Source of the DNA: Actinomycetota bacterium
Lineage (GTDB): Bacteria > Actinomycetota > Actinomycetes > S36-B12 > UBA10799
Assembly (NCBI GenBank): GCA_963169225.1
Contig: CAUJDH010000004.1
Location: 1-46,387 of the forward strand
DNA: 46,387 nucleotides
Reading direction: 5' to 3'
In this document: positions 18,750-28,581 of the stretch, one piece after another
How the letters are laid out: the number at the start of each line of letters is the position of its first letter
How positions within the stretch are numbered: the first letter of the stretch is position 1
The notes under the pieces: generated by a model
What the model was told of the DNA's origin: nothing
Database searches by the model: none
Seen by the model: the letters and a program-made list of their open reading frames with translations, nothing else
Made by a program: the position numbers and the translations under genes

Positions 18750-18795
18750 AACTAAGAGGCGCCGAATACTTCTCGGCGCCTCTTAGTTGTTTTCA
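18750..18795. terminator. Strong bidirectional terminator between rpsT and holA
   Basis: A perfect 16-base-pair stem joins 18750–18765 (AACTAAGAGGCGCCGA) to 18773–18788 across a seven-base loop. GTTTTC follows on the plus strand. On the minus strand the downstream sequence reads GAAAAGAATT, a weak T-run, so it may also close holA. Confidence 0.9.
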
Positions 18796-18801
18796 AACAC
18801 T

Positions 18802-19788
18802 CTAGTTGCTGAGCTTGACGACCGACTGTTCTAAAACCAATGCCTTTTGTTCGGGCACAAGCTGGTCCCCAATATTGAGACCGCCCTTCATGGCCGCGTC
18901 TAAATCAGCGAGAACCAACATCGCCACTGCGCACTGCTTCTGATTCCAGTGACGTGATTGCTGTTTGAGAGTACGGATCTTCCATGGTGGAACTTTGGCT
19001 TCCACTGCAAGGTCCCGCTCGGACATCCCAGGTGGCGCCGTCGCTACTGCAACCAGTTGTCGCATAGCGAACACGAGCGCTGAGACTGTCGGCGGTCCCA
19101 GCGTTGGTCCAGCCACCGATTCGGCCATCCGCAACATGTGCAGCGCTTCTTTGCCTCGCCGAGCCATCACCGCATCTGCAATCTGATAACTCGTCACGTC
19201 AGTTGCCCCACCGAAGTAGCGAGTGACATCTGCCTCGGTGATCTCATCGCCTTCGACATCAGAGGCCAACTGTGCCAAACCTGCCGAAAGTGTTCGGGCA
19301 TCTGAACCAACCGCAGCAACAAACAATGTCTGTGCCTGACCATCCATCTTCTTGCGGTGACGTTTAACCTCTGCGGCCACAAAATCGTTGACTGCGCGAC
19401 CCTTCTTGATCGCAGCGGCATCGATCTGTTCATCAGCCAATTTAGCTAACGCAGTTTGGTACTTCTTGCCCTTCACCCGCCCCTCATGGGCAGCCAGGAT
19501 CCACGTATCGACTGGAGGATTCGCTATCGCTTGCTCAAGTTGCGCGAGGCCAGCATCGTCGAGCGACTCGGCATGAGTGATGATCACGACAGCTGGAGTT
19601 CCGAACAATGATGGCGAGCATGCTTCGGCAATCAGACCTGCCGCGCCAGAGTCCGCCGCATCCACTGTATGTACCTCAGCTGTTGGGTCCACCTTGAGCG
19701 CAGCTTGAGTGAGCGAATCAATGGCACGCTCCACCAAGAGTTCTTCCGGTCCCACTACAAGGGTGAAGGTTGGTGGTTGAGCGGTCAT
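18802..19788 (-). CDS. holA: DNA polymerase III subunit delta
   Basis: HolA opens the sliding clamp within the clamp loader. The 328-residue protein begins with LVVGPEELLVERAID, continues with TVDAADSGAAGLIAEACSPSLFGTPAVVIITHAESL, then GRAVNDFVAAEVKRHRKK, and has the C-terminal helical part with VPPWKIRTLKQQSRHW. This is the normal actinobacterial form, beside comEC and rpsT as in M. tuberculosis (Rv2413c region). The Walker motif is degenerate, as is normal for delta. Confidence 0.93.
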   Translation of the reverse strand: MTAQPPTFTLVVGPEELLVERAIDSLTQAALKVDPTAEVHTVDAADSGAAGLIAEACSPSLFGTPAVVIITHAESLDDAGLAQLEQAIANPPVDTWILAAHEGRVKGKKYQTALAKLADEQIDAAAIKKGRAVNDFVAAEVKRHRKKMDGQAQTLFVAAVGSDARTLSAGLAQLASDVEGDEITEADVTRYFGGATDVTSYQIADAVMARRGKEALHMLRMAESVAGPTLGPPTVSALVFAMRQLVAVATAPPGMSERDLAVEAKVPPWKIRTLKQQSRHWNQKQCAVAMLVLADLDAAMKGGLNIGDQLVPEQKALVLEQSVVKLSN

Positions 19789-19829
19789 AGTTCCAGCTTC
19801 TCACGGCTCGGCCTGCACCGTACGCATCT

Positions 19830-21095
19830 TCAGGCAGTTGTCTTCCACGGTCCTCGATGATGCTTCCCCAAAAGCACCGGAATACCCACGACAATTCCCA
19901 GCAACCCGATGCCCGCGGCAAGCGGAAGATACGAGCCGTACCCAAAGGCACTCGCAAGTCCGACCGGAGCTAAAGCGCCAATGACCGCACCGGACGCCGC
20001 CGAAGCATTGAACATACCCATGGCCCCGCCCTCACTACCGCTGGCCAAAGTCGCCGCGAGCAAATTGGCTCCTATGTACTGATAGGGGTAAGAAAATGCG
20101 ACACAGAACATTCCTACTAGTCCGACCGCAACTCCCCAAGAAGGGTGAGCGAAAAATGCGATAGCCATACATGTGAGAGCCGCAAAACTCAGAAGAAATC
20201 CGAACAGTGCAACCCTTCCTGCGCCTACCCTTCTCGACAGGTCTCCTACCGCCGGATACGCGACTGCTCCTGCCAATGCACCCACCAAGTAGACGGAGGC
20301 AGATAGCGAGGATCCAATCTCAAATGCGTCACTCATAACCAAGGGCATCGCGTTGAGAAACATGAGCACCGAGATCGATGACAGGAACCAGCAAACCAGT
20401 AAAAATCCAAACCGACTTTTGAGAACAGTGAGAAACCCTTGGATTCGGATTTTGAGCGTCTTGTGTTGTTTGGAGGTGACATCGACGGTGCTGTCAGCTG
20501 TAGCCGAGTGCCCCGGAGCAGTCTGCAGATGAGGCAAACCGATGCGCCCGAGGAACACACCCAACATCATGATCAAGGCCGCGATGATCCACCCCAACCG
20601 TAAATTGCTCGACGCGAACAAACCGCCAATTGCAAGCCCCACAACCTGCCCAAGCCCGAAGGTCAAACGGAACCATCCGAGAAGAGTGTTCCACTGTTCT
20701 TTAGGGTGCCCCTCCACAATGAATACGCTGCCCAAGGTCTGGGCCGTTCCCGCCGCCGCACCAGCTAGCAGCGCAGCCAAAATCCAGATGTAAACACTGT
20801 CGCTCACTCCAAGAACGACGGCACACACAGCCATCACAGGGAAGGCAGCCAGAAACATAACACGCTGCTTACCAAGTCGATCGGCAACTGCTCCGTTGTA
20901 AGGAGCCGTGAGTTGACCCACGAAAAATGACGCCACTACGAATCCGACCGCGGCGTGGCCGGCAGGTTGAGCCGTAATGGGCAACATGACCGGAACCAAG
21001 CCGCTGACCATCATGCCTGCTAACGCATAGGCACTGAACCATGGATGCAGCCACTTCAGAGGATGCGAGTAGGCACGAACCAGCTTGGATTCCAC
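19830..21095 (-). CDS. MFS transporter
   Basis: This 421-residue protein has about twelve hydrophobic segments in two halves. The first half carries APYNGAVADRLGKQRVMFLAAFPVMAV, a good MFS motif A (G-x-x-x-D-R-x-G-x-x). The centre (TADSTVDVTSKQHKTLKIRIQGFL) is the cytoplasmic loop. The second half repeats the motif as GDLSRRVGAGRVALFG. It starts at GTG 21095. It interrupts the otherwise conserved holA–comEC neighbourhood, so it may be a lineage-specific insertion. The substrate is unknown. Drug or small-metabolite export is the common role of similar proteins. Confidence 0.85.
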   Translation of the reverse strand: MESKLVRAYSHPLKWLHPWFSAYALAGMMVSGLVPVMLPITAQPAGHAAVGFVVASFFVGQLTAPYNGAVADRLGKQRVMFLAAFPVMAVCAVVLGVSDSVYIWILAALLAGAAAGTAQTLGSVFIVEGHPKEQWNTLLGWFRLTFGLGQVVGLAIGGLFASSNLRLGWIIAALIMMLGVFLGRIGLPHLQTAPGHSATADSTVDVTSKQHKTLKIRIQGFLTVLKSRFGFLLVCWFLSSISVLMFLNAMPLVMSDAFEIGSSLSASVYLVGALAGAVAYPAVGDLSRRVGAGRVALFGFLLSFAALTCMAIAFFAHPSWGVAVGLVGMFCVAFSYPYQYIGANLLAATLASGSEGGAMGMFNASAASGAVIGALAPVGLASAFGYGSYLPLAAGIGLLGIVVGIPVLLGKHHRGPWKTTA

Positions 21096-21158
21096 GTGTG
21101 CAGGATACTACCCATTTTGCGAACGGAGCGGGTGAGAGGTCAAAGTGACATCTTCGCG

Positions 21159-23567
21159 CTATTTACTGACGGAACCTTTGATCAAAACATCGGGTTCGGT
21201 ACCGGGAACAATTGCCACCGAACCCATCGTGTCGGTGCGAACCGTCTTGGCACCAGCCTGTTCAAACAACTCAATGGTTTTGGGGTGTGGATGGCCGTAC
21301 CGATTATTTGCACCGGCTGACATGATCACCCACTTACCTCCAGCCCACTCAGGCAAGCGCGGACTTTGATTCTTGGATCCATGATGCGGTGCTTTGACAA
21401 CATCGACTCCTAGTGCAGGAATCTGTTCAATTAGCCGCTCTTGCGCTGCCGGTTCGATATCACCAGGAAACAACATGCCCAGTCCAGGCATCGATACCTT
21501 ACTCACGACCGAAGCGTTGTTGGAGTTAGAACCAACGCCAGTCACCAACTCCATGGGCCAGAGGATCTGTAGCTTTACCTGGCCGATGGTGAAGCTTTGC
21601 CCCGGTCTCGCGGTCTCTGCGCTTAGCCCATGGTTAGCCAGAATCTTGCGCACTCGACCGGTCTGTCCGGGCGGATCGGCAAGTGGACTTGTCACGACTT
21701 TAGCAACGGAACGACGAGCGAGTGCTCCACTCAATCCACCGACGTGATCAGCATGAAAGTGCGTCAAGATCAATAAATCGATGTGAGTAATCTTGAGCTC
21801 TTGTAGACACGAATTGACCGGCACGTCCGAACCACCGACGTCGATCACGATTGCGCGTCCATCACCAGTTCGAATAACGGAGGCATCTCCTTGCCCGACA
21901 TCACACACGACGACAGCCCAATCCTTTGGCAGCCAACGGCCCTCAAGCTCGAGCGGGTCTCCCGCATAGAAACCAGCAGTCACCAACACCATGGCAACAA
22001 TCACCAGCGATATCCGACTGCCCCATTTCTTGCGGTTCACGAATGCCAGGAGCAAAGCACCGGTCAAGAGCGCGGTAAGGATCGCACTCATCACTCCCCC
22101 GGGCCAAGCCAATAATCCACCTGGGATCTGACTAGTAGTAAGAGCAACCGTTGCGATCCACTGGGCTGGCCATGCAGCGAGCTGAGCGAGCAATTGACCG
22201 ATTCCGAGGTGGAGTAAGCCGAACCCTGCGGACGCCAAACCGACAACAGTTGCCACCGGGACCGCAGGCATAGCCAGCAGATTTGAGACCAAACCAATCA
22301 ACGGAATCCCATTGCCCATTCCAGCGATAATCGGGGTGGTAGCTACCTGAGCTGCGACCGTGACGATGATTGCGGCTTTTAGTTTGGCCCGCCAATCGCG
22401 CGCCGACTGTTGGTAGAACTTACCCGCCAAGATGATCCCCGACGTAGCCGCTACGGACAGAGCGAAACCTAATGAAAGTGACAGCCACGGGTCGATGACA
22501 ATCAGGAGCACGACGCTAAGCAACAGAGTGGGGATGGTGTCGCGATCACGTTTGAGCGCGAGCGTGACCAACACAATCGTTGCCATGGCTGTCGCTCGGA
22601 GCACACTCGGCTGGGCACCAACGACGACAACGAATCCCAGCATGGCGACGAATGCCGCACTTAGGGAAACTAATCTGGGCAGGCGCAGGGCGAAGCAGAG
22701 CGCAAGAACGATTCCGGTAACGACGGCGATATTGGATCCGCTCACAGCAGTCAGGTGTGCAAGTCCGGTGTCTCGCATCGCTAGCTCTGTTCGTTGGTCG
22801 AGCTGAGATTCGTCCCCTGCCACTAGACCTGGGAGCAAATTGCCCCCGGCATTCTTCGCGCTCGATGCGACTGCGATGAGCGAGGCTCGAGTGTGCGCTC
22901 CCCACTGTTGCCAGATTGGAGCAGGTTCGACCACTTTCAACGCGCCGGTCACCATGATGCTCGCTGCCTGCGGTCTGGCAGGGAGGCCTGGTTGTGCCTT
23001 GCCCCTAAACTCAACAACCGATCCAGGAACAAGCCGGGAAATGGCGGCGGCATCGTTGCCGATTCCTCGCAAAGAGACGGGCAAACTCAGCGAATATGTA
23101 ACTGGTGACTGACCAGCCTTAACGCGTGCACTGAACTGGATGAGATCAGCCTGACCCCACCAAGAAATCGCGCTTTGTTCGTCCTGGATTCCATCGGCTC
23201 GAGATTTGGATTTTGGAACCTCTAGTAGCTTGGCTCTACCCTCGATGGTCTGACCGTTTTGAACCATCAAGGCAAGTGGTTCGGAATGAATTGGCACCAC
23301 GCGTACAAGGCCAACCAACGAACCGGCCACCAGCCCGACAGCCGCAACTACTAGTGCGGATTGCGCAAGCAGCCGCCATCTTGGGTCTTTAGCGAGCAAC
23401 AGTCGCCTAGAGATTCCTGGTCCAACTAATACGAGCCCCAATGCAACCGTGACAACTACACCGGCGACGACCGAAGCACGCATGTTTCCGAAACCCGCTG
23501 CCAGACATACCGCGCAGCTTCCACCCCACAGCCCCAAAACCAGCGGAAGCAGTCGAAGATCGAACAT
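21159..23567 (-). CDS. comEC: ComEC/Rec2-type DNA uptake membrane protein
   Basis: ComEC forms the inner-membrane channel for single-stranded DNA in natural transformation. The 802-residue protein has an N-terminal soluble DUF4131-like part, then the Competence domain with HLTAVSGSNIAVVTGIVLALCFALRLPRL and about eight membrane segments, and a C-terminal metallo-beta-lactamase-like domain with LTHFHADHVGGLSGAL (about residues 598–610) and APHHGSKNQSP. All parts look intact. The ATG at 23567 lies four bases after the comEA stop. Uptake by this organism is not shown, because pilus genes are not in the window. Confidence 0.95.
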   Translation of the reverse strand: MFDLRLLPLVLGLWGGSCAVCLAAGFGNMRASVVAGVVVTVALGLVLVGPGISRRLLLAKDPRWRLLAQSALVVAAVGLVAGSLVGLVRVVPIHSEPLALMVQNGQTIEGRAKLLEVPKSKSRADGIQDEQSAISWWGQADLIQFSARVKAGQSPVTYSLSLPVSLRGIGNDAAAISRLVPGSVVEFRGKAQPGLPARPQAASIMVTGALKVVEPAPIWQQWGAHTRASLIAVASSAKNAGGNLLPGLVAGDESQLDQRTELAMRDTGLAHLTAVSGSNIAVVTGIVLALCFALRLPRLVSLSAAFVAMLGFVVVVGAQPSVLRATAMATIVLVTLALKRDRDTIPTLLLSVVLLIVIDPWLSLSLGFALSVAATSGIILAGKFYQQSARDWRAKLKAAIIVTVAAQVATTPIIAGMGNGIPLIGLVSNLLAMPAVPVATVVGLASAGFGLLHLGIGQLLAQLAAWPAQWIATVALTTSQIPGGLLAWPGGVMSAILTALLTGALLLAFVNRKKWGSRISLVIVAMVLVTAGFYAGDPLELEGRWLPKDWAVVVCDVGQGDASVIRTGDGRAIVIDVGGSDVPVNSCLQELKITHIDLLILTHFHADHVGGLSGALARRSVAKVVTSPLADPPGQTGRVRKILANHGLSAETARPGQSFTIGQVKLQILWPMELVTGVGSNSNNASVVSKVSMPGLGMLFPGDIEPAAQERLIEQIPALGVDVVKAPHHGSKNQSPRLPEWAGGKWVIMSAGANNRYGHPHPKTIELFEQAGAKTVRTDTMGSVAIVPGTEPDVLIKGSVSK

Positions 23568-23571
23568 GGGG

Positions 23572-24339
23572 CTAAACCGAGATCAGAGGTGCAAGTGCAG
23601 CAAAAGTCTTCTCACCAATTCCTGGAATTTCTTGAAGTTGATCGATGGACTTGAATGAACCATTCGATGCACGGAAATCCAGGATTTTCTGCGCCGTCGC
23701 AGGACCAACCCTCGGCAACTGTTGAAGTTGTTCTGAAGTAGCTGAGTTTAAGTTGATCTTGCCCTCGGCGGATGTCGAATTGCCATCACCACTGACCACT
23801 CTGGCAGCACCACCATCACCGCCAGACTCAGCCTTGGACGGGTTGATCTGTTCCCCATCCACCAGCAGCCTGGCCAAATTGATCTTGGTTTGACCAGACT
23901 TCATACCCCCAACTTGAGCTAGAGCATCAGCGACCCGTGAGCCAACCGGGACAGTCACAACTCCTGGTCGCACCACGGGGCCGACGACGTGGACCGTCAC
24001 AGTCGACGAAGCCGTTGGATTAGCGCCGGTTACACCAACAGCATCGGCGGTGGCAGTGGCAGCTAAGCCCTCATTCACACCTTGACCAGGCGGATCACTT
24101 CCTCGAGACGTTTCGACCAACTCCGCCGCATTTTGGCCGCTGTTGGCCAAACCCGACTTCATATTCCAGAGCACGAGACAAACAACAGCGGCGCACACCA
24201 GTGCCAACCACTTAATCGCAGGGCGCTCCCATCCCACACGAATACGATCGATCAGGGAGACCTCCGCGAGGTCGTCTTCCCACGAGGTCGCGCTACCTGT
24301 CGAACGAGAAGTCGGCTTGAATTGATCGAGTCGTGACAT
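23572..24339 (-). CDS. comEA: ComEA family DNA-binding protein
   Basis: ComEA is the membrane-anchored double-stranded DNA receptor of competence. This 255-residue copy has a cytoplasmic arm, one membrane segment ([16 protein letters not shown], about residues 44–59), a SLBB domain ([33 protein letters not shown]) and two helix-hairpin-helix motifs at the end ([47 protein letters not shown]). The order and length are typical of actinobacteria. The gene sits directly before comEC in one transcription unit. Confidence 0.95.
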   Translation of the reverse strand: MSRLDQFKPTSRSTGSATSWEDDLAEVSLIDRIRVGWERPAIKWLALVCAAVVCLVLWNMKSGLANSGQNAAELVETSRGSDPPGQGVNEGLAATATADAVGVTGANPTASSTVTVHVVGPVVRPGVVTVPVGSRVADALAQVGGMKSGQTKINLARLLVDGEQINPSKAESGGDGGAARVVSGDGNSTSAEGKINLNSATSEQLQQLPRVGPATAQKILDFRASNGSFKSIDQLQEIPGIGEKTFAALAPLISV

Positions 24340-24389
24340 AGTCCGAGGCTAGGCCGAATTGACCTAGCCTCGGCAAAAGATTTCTAACC

Positions 24390-24426
24390 TGTGGACGACA
24401 CACCCAAGCCAAACCCCTGTGGACAA
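24390..24426 (-). other. Pair of DnaA-box-like sequences
   Basis: On the minus strand TTGTCCACA (24418–24426) is a perfect match to the actinobacterial DnaA box consensus, and TCGTCCACA (24390–24398) differs from it in one base. They lie 28 bases apart in the comEA–plsY gap, with the same orientation. Chance cannot be excluded. Confidence 0.35.
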
Positions 24427-24439
24427 CTTTTTGGTCCGA

Positions 24440-25105
24440 CTAACTTGGCTTGCTGCCATCCTCCGCATCCGTAACATGCGGATCTGTGCCATCTGAATCA
24501 GCTGAGTGGCGTTGGTCGTGAGCGACTCCCGTAAATGCAGCACGGAGGTTAGACCAATGTCTGACAATCACCAGAAGACCGACCGCGGTACCAAAAATAT
24601 GGGTTGGCCAAGTCTCGCCCCACACCCATGACTCAATGATGAGAGTGACAGCCCCAGCCACACTACCTAGGCCGACCCGCTTGGTGAGCTTGTAGACGAT
24701 AGCGAAAACAATGAGCATCGGAATCAGCCACAGCCAGTTAGCCGCCAGTACGACACCCACACAGGTTGCGACACCTTTGCCGCCTTTGCCTTTCAAGAAT
24801 GGCGAGGTGATGTGGCCGAGGATCGCAAAGACTCCAGCCAACTCACCTGCCGGATAGTCAAAGAAGTGATCAAAAACGAGAACCGGAACAACACCTTTGA
24901 GCACATCGAGCAGCATGACCAAAATTCCGGTCTTACGGCCCATAACGCGTCCTGCATTAGTCGCACCTGGGTTACCCGACCCAGAACTAGACAGGTCGAT
25001 CCCGCGCGCCTTCGCGATCCATGACGCAGGATTGAGCGAACCAATGAAGTAGCCACAGACTGCGGCAAGGAGATACGCCCAAAGACTTGTCGAAGACATT
25101 TCCAT
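24440..25105 (-). CDS. plsY: Glycerol-3-phosphate acyltransferase PlsY-like
   Basis: PlsY uses acyl-phosphate to acylate glycerol-3-phosphate at the start of phospholipid synthesis. Family signatures are GYFIGSLNPASWIAKARGIDL, SGSGNPGATNAGRVMG, DVLKGVVPVLV, GHITSPFLKGKGGKGVATCVGV and the last membrane part. This order is characteristic, with about five membrane segments. The C-terminal tail (DQRHSADSDGTDPHVTDAEDGSKPS) is acidic and not conserved. Starts at ATG 25105 and ATG 25099 both seem possible. It lies between degV and comEA. Confidence 0.92.
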   Translation of the reverse strand: MEMSSTSLWAYLLAAVCGYFIGSLNPASWIAKARGIDLSSSGSGNPGATNAGRVMGRKTGILVMLLDVLKGVVPVLVFDHFFDYPAGELAGVFAILGHITSPFLKGKGGKGVATCVGVVLAANWLWLIPMLIVFAIVYKLTKRVGLGSVAGAVTLIIESWVWGETWPTHIFGTAVGLLVIVRHWSNLRAAFTGVAHDQRHSADSDGTDPHVTDAEDGSKPS

Positions 25106-25122
25106 CGTCAGTCTGCCGCCTG

Positions 25123-25971
25123 CTACCAGCTACGCGGAGCCACGACTACGGCACACAAGCCTGGCCCTCCGTGCGTTCCAACGACCGCCCCGATCTCACT
25201 TGGAATGATGTTCGAGTCAGGGCTTGCTTGTTTCAGTAACGCCTCGAGTGCGTTGGCTCGTTCTGCCGCATCCAATTGCTGAACCGAGAAATCTACGGGC
25301 TGACCACCAGCCGCTTCAAGGGCTAGATCCGCGATCCTCTGAGTGGCTTTGGTCGCTGTACGAGTCTTCTCAAGAAACTCAACGATGCCGTCCTTCATAT
25401 ACAAGATCGGCTTGACCCTGAGCATGTTTCCAATGGCCGCTGAGAACGCACTGACTCGACCACCGCGACGAAGATACTCAAGGGTGTCGACGTAAAAGAA
25501 CACGCTCGACGCTAGCGCTCTGCCCTCGATCACTCTTGCTACCTCTTCAGTGGTTGCACCATTGTTCGCTACCTCCGCACCTGACAGACAAGCAAAACCC
25601 ATGGCCATGGCGATCGTACGAGAGTCGACGACTGTTACCGGAATTGGCGATTCAGTCGCGGCAATCCTGGCGCTGTCGTAGGTTCCCGACAGACTGCTCG
25701 ACAAGTGCACACTGACAACCGAGGTATAGCCCTTCGCTGCTGCCTCTTCGTAGGCCTTGAGCATTTGAGCCGGGGTCGGCCTGGAAGTTGTGACCGGTCG
25801 CCATTCACGGAGGGCTTGTGCAACTTCGGCAGTAGAAATATCGATGCCCTCGTTATAGGGCTTGTCACCGATGATGACCGCAACAGGAACCTTAACGATG
25901 TCGTTCTCAGCGGCAAGCTCTGTCGGCAGGTACGACGTCGAGTCTGTGACGATCGCAACGGTTCTGGTCAT
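25123..25971 (-). CDS. DegV family fatty-acid-binding protein
   Basis: DegV proteins bind fatty acids. In Gram-positive bacteria some members serve as FakB partners of the fatty acid kinase FakA. The 282-residue sequence begins VAIVTDSTSYLP, with TSRPTPAQMLKAYEEA, SVHLSSSLSGTYDSARIA, VVDSRTIAMAMGF and YLRRGGRVSAFSAAIGNMLRVKPIL, all classic. The gene is 17 bases upstream of plsY on the same strand, so uptake or recycling of fatty acids and phospholipid synthesis may be coupled here, which is inference. Mycobacteria place degV (Rv2417c) beside octT and near comEA too. Confidence 0.94.
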   Translation of the reverse strand: MTRTVAIVTDSTSYLPTELAAENDIVKVPVAVIIGDKPYNEGIDISTAEVAQALREWRPVTTSRPTPAQMLKAYEEAAAKGYTSVVSVHLSSSLSGTYDSARIAATESPIPVTVVDSRTIAMAMGFACLSGAEVANNGATTEEVARVIEGRALASSVFFYVDTLEYLRRGGRVSAFSAAIGNMLRVKPILYMKDGIVEFLEKTRTATKATQRIADLALEAAGGQPVDFSVQQLDAAERANALEALLKQASPDSNIIPSEIGAVVGTHGGPGLCAVVVAPRSW

Positions 25972-26030
25972 AGTCAGAAGTTACTGGGTTTAGGCAGTCT
26001 TTGCCTATTTCTGACTTTTTTGGCTCTGAT

Positions 26031-28502
26031 CTACTGCGCCACAACCAGGTTGACGATCTTCGGGGCTCGCACAATCACCTTGCGAATCTCGGCACCGTCG
26101 ATGGATCGCTGGACTGCTTCGTCGGCTAGCGCGAGCTTTTCGAGTTCGGCCTCGTCAATATCAGGCGTAACTTCCAGACGACCTCGAACCTTGCCATTAA
26201 CTTGCACCACGCACGTCACGGCATCCTCGACCAATAGCGCTGGGTCAACGACCGGCCATCCAGCTAGCGCGACAGACGGCTCATGACCAAGCTGAGCCCA
26301 CATGTCTTCTGCCGTATACGGCGCGCTGAGCGAGAGCATGATCGCCACCGCTTCGGCCGCCTCACGGACTGCGGGGTCAGCCGGACCAACACCGGAATCG
26401 ATCGCCTTTCGGGCAGCGTTCACCAGCTCCATGGATTTGGCCACCACGACATTGAAGCGATACGAGTCGACGGCTAGTTCGGCATCACGCAGAATTTTGT
26501 GGGTTGTCTTGCGAAGCGCCAGATCGCCTGTCGCTGGGTCAGCATCCGGCTCACTAGTCACGTCTCCCGCAACTCGCCAAGCGCGAGCCAGGAACTTCTT
26601 AGCACCGGCTGGCGAAACATCCGCCCAATCGATGTCATCCTCTGGCGGACCAGCGAACACCATGGTCAAGCGCACAGCGTCGACTCCGTGAGCGTCAAGC
26701 TCATCGGACAGCCGCACGAGGTTGCCACGAGACTTACTCATGGCAGAACCATCCATCAGCACCATGCCCTGATTGAGTAGACGTGCAAACGGTTCAGTCA
26801 CGGGAACGAGGCCCATATCGTGCAAAACCTTGGTGAAGAACCGCGCGTAGAGCAGGTGCAAGATCGCGTGGGTCACACCGCCGACATACTGGTCGACTGG
26901 CATCCATTTGGCCGCGTCGTCGGACGAGAATGCCTGGGTGTCATCATGCGGATTCATGAATCGCAGGAAGTACCAGGACGAGTCAAAGAACGTATCCATC
27001 GTGTCGGTATCGCGCTTTGCCGGCGCACCGCATGTCGGGCAATCCACGTTGACCCAATCGGTTGCCGCACCCAGCGGCGAGGTTCCCTTGGGTTTGAGGT
27101 CAAGGCCGGCAGCAGGTGGCAACTTGACAGGAAGTTGATCTTCAGGAACCGGCACTTCACCGCAAGCCTCACAATGAATGATCGGGATCGGCGTTCCCCA
27201 ATAGCGCTGGCGCGAGATCAACCAATCGCGGAGTCGGTAGTTCACCGAGGCCTCAGCCTTGCCGTCTTGGCCTAGGACTTCGATGATCTTGGCGATCGCG
27301 TCCTCTTTACCCAGACCGTCAAGCGGACCGGAATTGACGTGCAGACCGTCATCGGCTGTGGCCTCGCCCGTCTCGAGCGGGTCGGTGTCAGCTTCGACAA
27401 CCACGCGAACCGGAAGGTCGAAAGTGCGGGCGAAATCGAGGTCGCGTTGATCGTGCGCAGGAACAGCCATGACCGCGCCAGTTCCGTAATCTGCCAGCAC
27501 ATAGTCGGAGGCATAAACCGGCAACTTCTCACCATTGACCGGGTTGATTGCATAGCGCTGCAAGAACACGCCAGTCTTAGGTCGGTCAGAGGCGAGGCGG
27601 TCCATCTCGGTGGTCTTCTTAACCTGCTCGAGGTAAGTCTCGAACTCTTGTTTAGCGTCAGTTCCTTCGGCGAGTTCGGCAGCTAGATCTGAGTCAGCCG
27701 CCACTACAAAGAAAGTCGCACCGAACAGAGTGTCAGGGCGCGTGGTGTAGACAGTGACAGGCTCGTCTCGGCCCTCGATTTCAAAGTCAACATTGGCGCC
27801 GGTCGAGCGACCGATCCAGTTCTGCTGCATGAGCAGAACCTTGTCGGGCCATTCACCTTTGAGCTGATCCATATCGTCGAGCAGCCGCTCGGCGTAGTCG
27901 GTGATGCGCAAATACCACTGCGTCAGCTTCTTCTTGGTAACCGGTGAATCGCAGCGCTCACACAGGCCGCCCACGACCTGCTCGTTAGCCAGGACGGTTT
28001 GGTCGGTTGGACACCAGTTGACAAGGGAATCCTTGCGGTAGGCCAAGCCGCGCTTGAACATCTGCAAGAAGATCCATTGGTTCCACTTGTAGTACTCGGG
28101 ATCACAAGTGTTGAGGGTTCGATCCCAGTCGAACGAGCAGGCGTACCGGCGCATCGACGCCTTCTGAGTCGCGATGTTCTCGTAAGTCCATGCGGCGGGA
28201 TCCTCGCCACGCTTGATCGCTGCGTTCTCTGCGGGTAGGCCGAAGGCATCCCAGCCAATCGGGTGCATGACGTTGAAGCCCTTTTGCACCCAGTAGCGAG
28301 AGATTACGTCACCAATCGCATACGCCTCAGCATGACCCATGTGGAGGTCACCAGAGGGATACGGGAACATGTCGAGCACGTACTTGGTCGGACGCTCGTC
28401 ATCTGGTCGACCTGAGCGGAACGGTGCCAGCTCATCCCATACCGGGAGCCAGCGCTCTTGAATCGCTTGCGGATCGTAAGTTTCGGTGGTCTCTTCGTTC
28501 AC
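26031..28502 (-). CDS. leuS: Leucyl-tRNA synthetase
   Basis: LeuS charges tRNA-Leu. The class I motifs are HMGH (residues 54–57, variant of HIGH) and AMSKSRGN (about residue 588). A CP1 editing domain lies between ([38 protein letters not shown]), and the anticodon-binding part and C-terminal tail ([13 protein letters not shown]) are complete. Length 823 is normal for the bacterial type. The start is GTG 28502 with no ribosome site upstream. A TAACCT box ends seven bases before it, which points to a leaderless message. Confidence 0.97.
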   Translation of the reverse strand: MNEETTETYDPQAIQERWLPVWDELAPFRSGRPDDERPTKYVLDMFPYPSGDLHMGHAEAYAIGDVISRYWVQKGFNVMHPIGWDAFGLPAENAAIKRGEDPAAWTYENIATQKASMRRYACSFDWDRTLNTCDPEYYKWNQWIFLQMFKRGLAYRKDSLVNWCPTDQTVLANEQVVGGLCERCDSPVTKKKLTQWYLRITDYAERLLDDMDQLKGEWPDKVLLMQQNWIGRSTGANVDFEIEGRDEPVTVYTTRPDTLFGATFFVVAADSDLAAELAEGTDAKQEFETYLEQVKKTTEMDRLASDRPKTGVFLQRYAINPVNGEKLPVYASDYVLADYGTGAVMAVPAHDQRDLDFARTFDLPVRVVVEADTDPLETGEATADDGLHVNSGPLDGLGKEDAIAKIIEVLGQDGKAEASVNYRLRDWLISRQRYWGTPIPIIHCEACGEVPVPEDQLPVKLPPAAGLDLKPKGTSPLGAATDWVNVDCPTCGAPAKRDTDTMDTFFDSSWYFLRFMNPHDDTQAFSSDDAAKWMPVDQYVGGVTHAILHLLYARFFTKVLHDMGLVPVTEPFARLLNQGMVLMDGSAMSKSRGNLVRLSDELDAHGVDAVRLTMVFAGPPEDDIDWADVSPAGAKKFLARAWRVAGDVTSEPDADPATGDLALRKTTHKILRDAELAVDSYRFNVVVAKSMELVNAARKAIDSGVGPADPAVREAAEAVAIMLSLSAPYTAEDMWAQLGHEPSVALAGWPVVDPALLVEDAVTCVVQVNGKVRGRLEVTPDIDEAELEKLALADEAVQRSIDGAEIRKVIVRAPKIVNLVVAQ

Positions 28503-28508
28503 TACATA

Positions 28509-28514
28509 AGGTTA
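28509..28514 (-). promoter_or_regulatory. Candidate -10 box for leaderless leuS
   Basis: The minus strand reads TAACCT with the T seven bases before the G of the leuS GTG. No Shine-Dalgarno is present in the 79-base divergent gap. The -35 region is weak. Confidence 0.3.
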
Positions 28515-28569
28515 ACGACTCGCCCGTGTGGTTAACGCAGCACCCGCACGAATGATCACTGCGGGAACC

Positions 28570-28575
28570 TATGCT
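28570..28575 (+). promoter_or_regulatory. Candidate -10 box for the leaderless ABC exporter operon
   Basis: TATGCT ends seven bases before the GTG at 28582. No ribosome site is visible between them. Together with the leuS box on the other strand this makes a compact divergent promoter region. Confidence 0.35.
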
Positions 28576-28581
28576 TGATGG

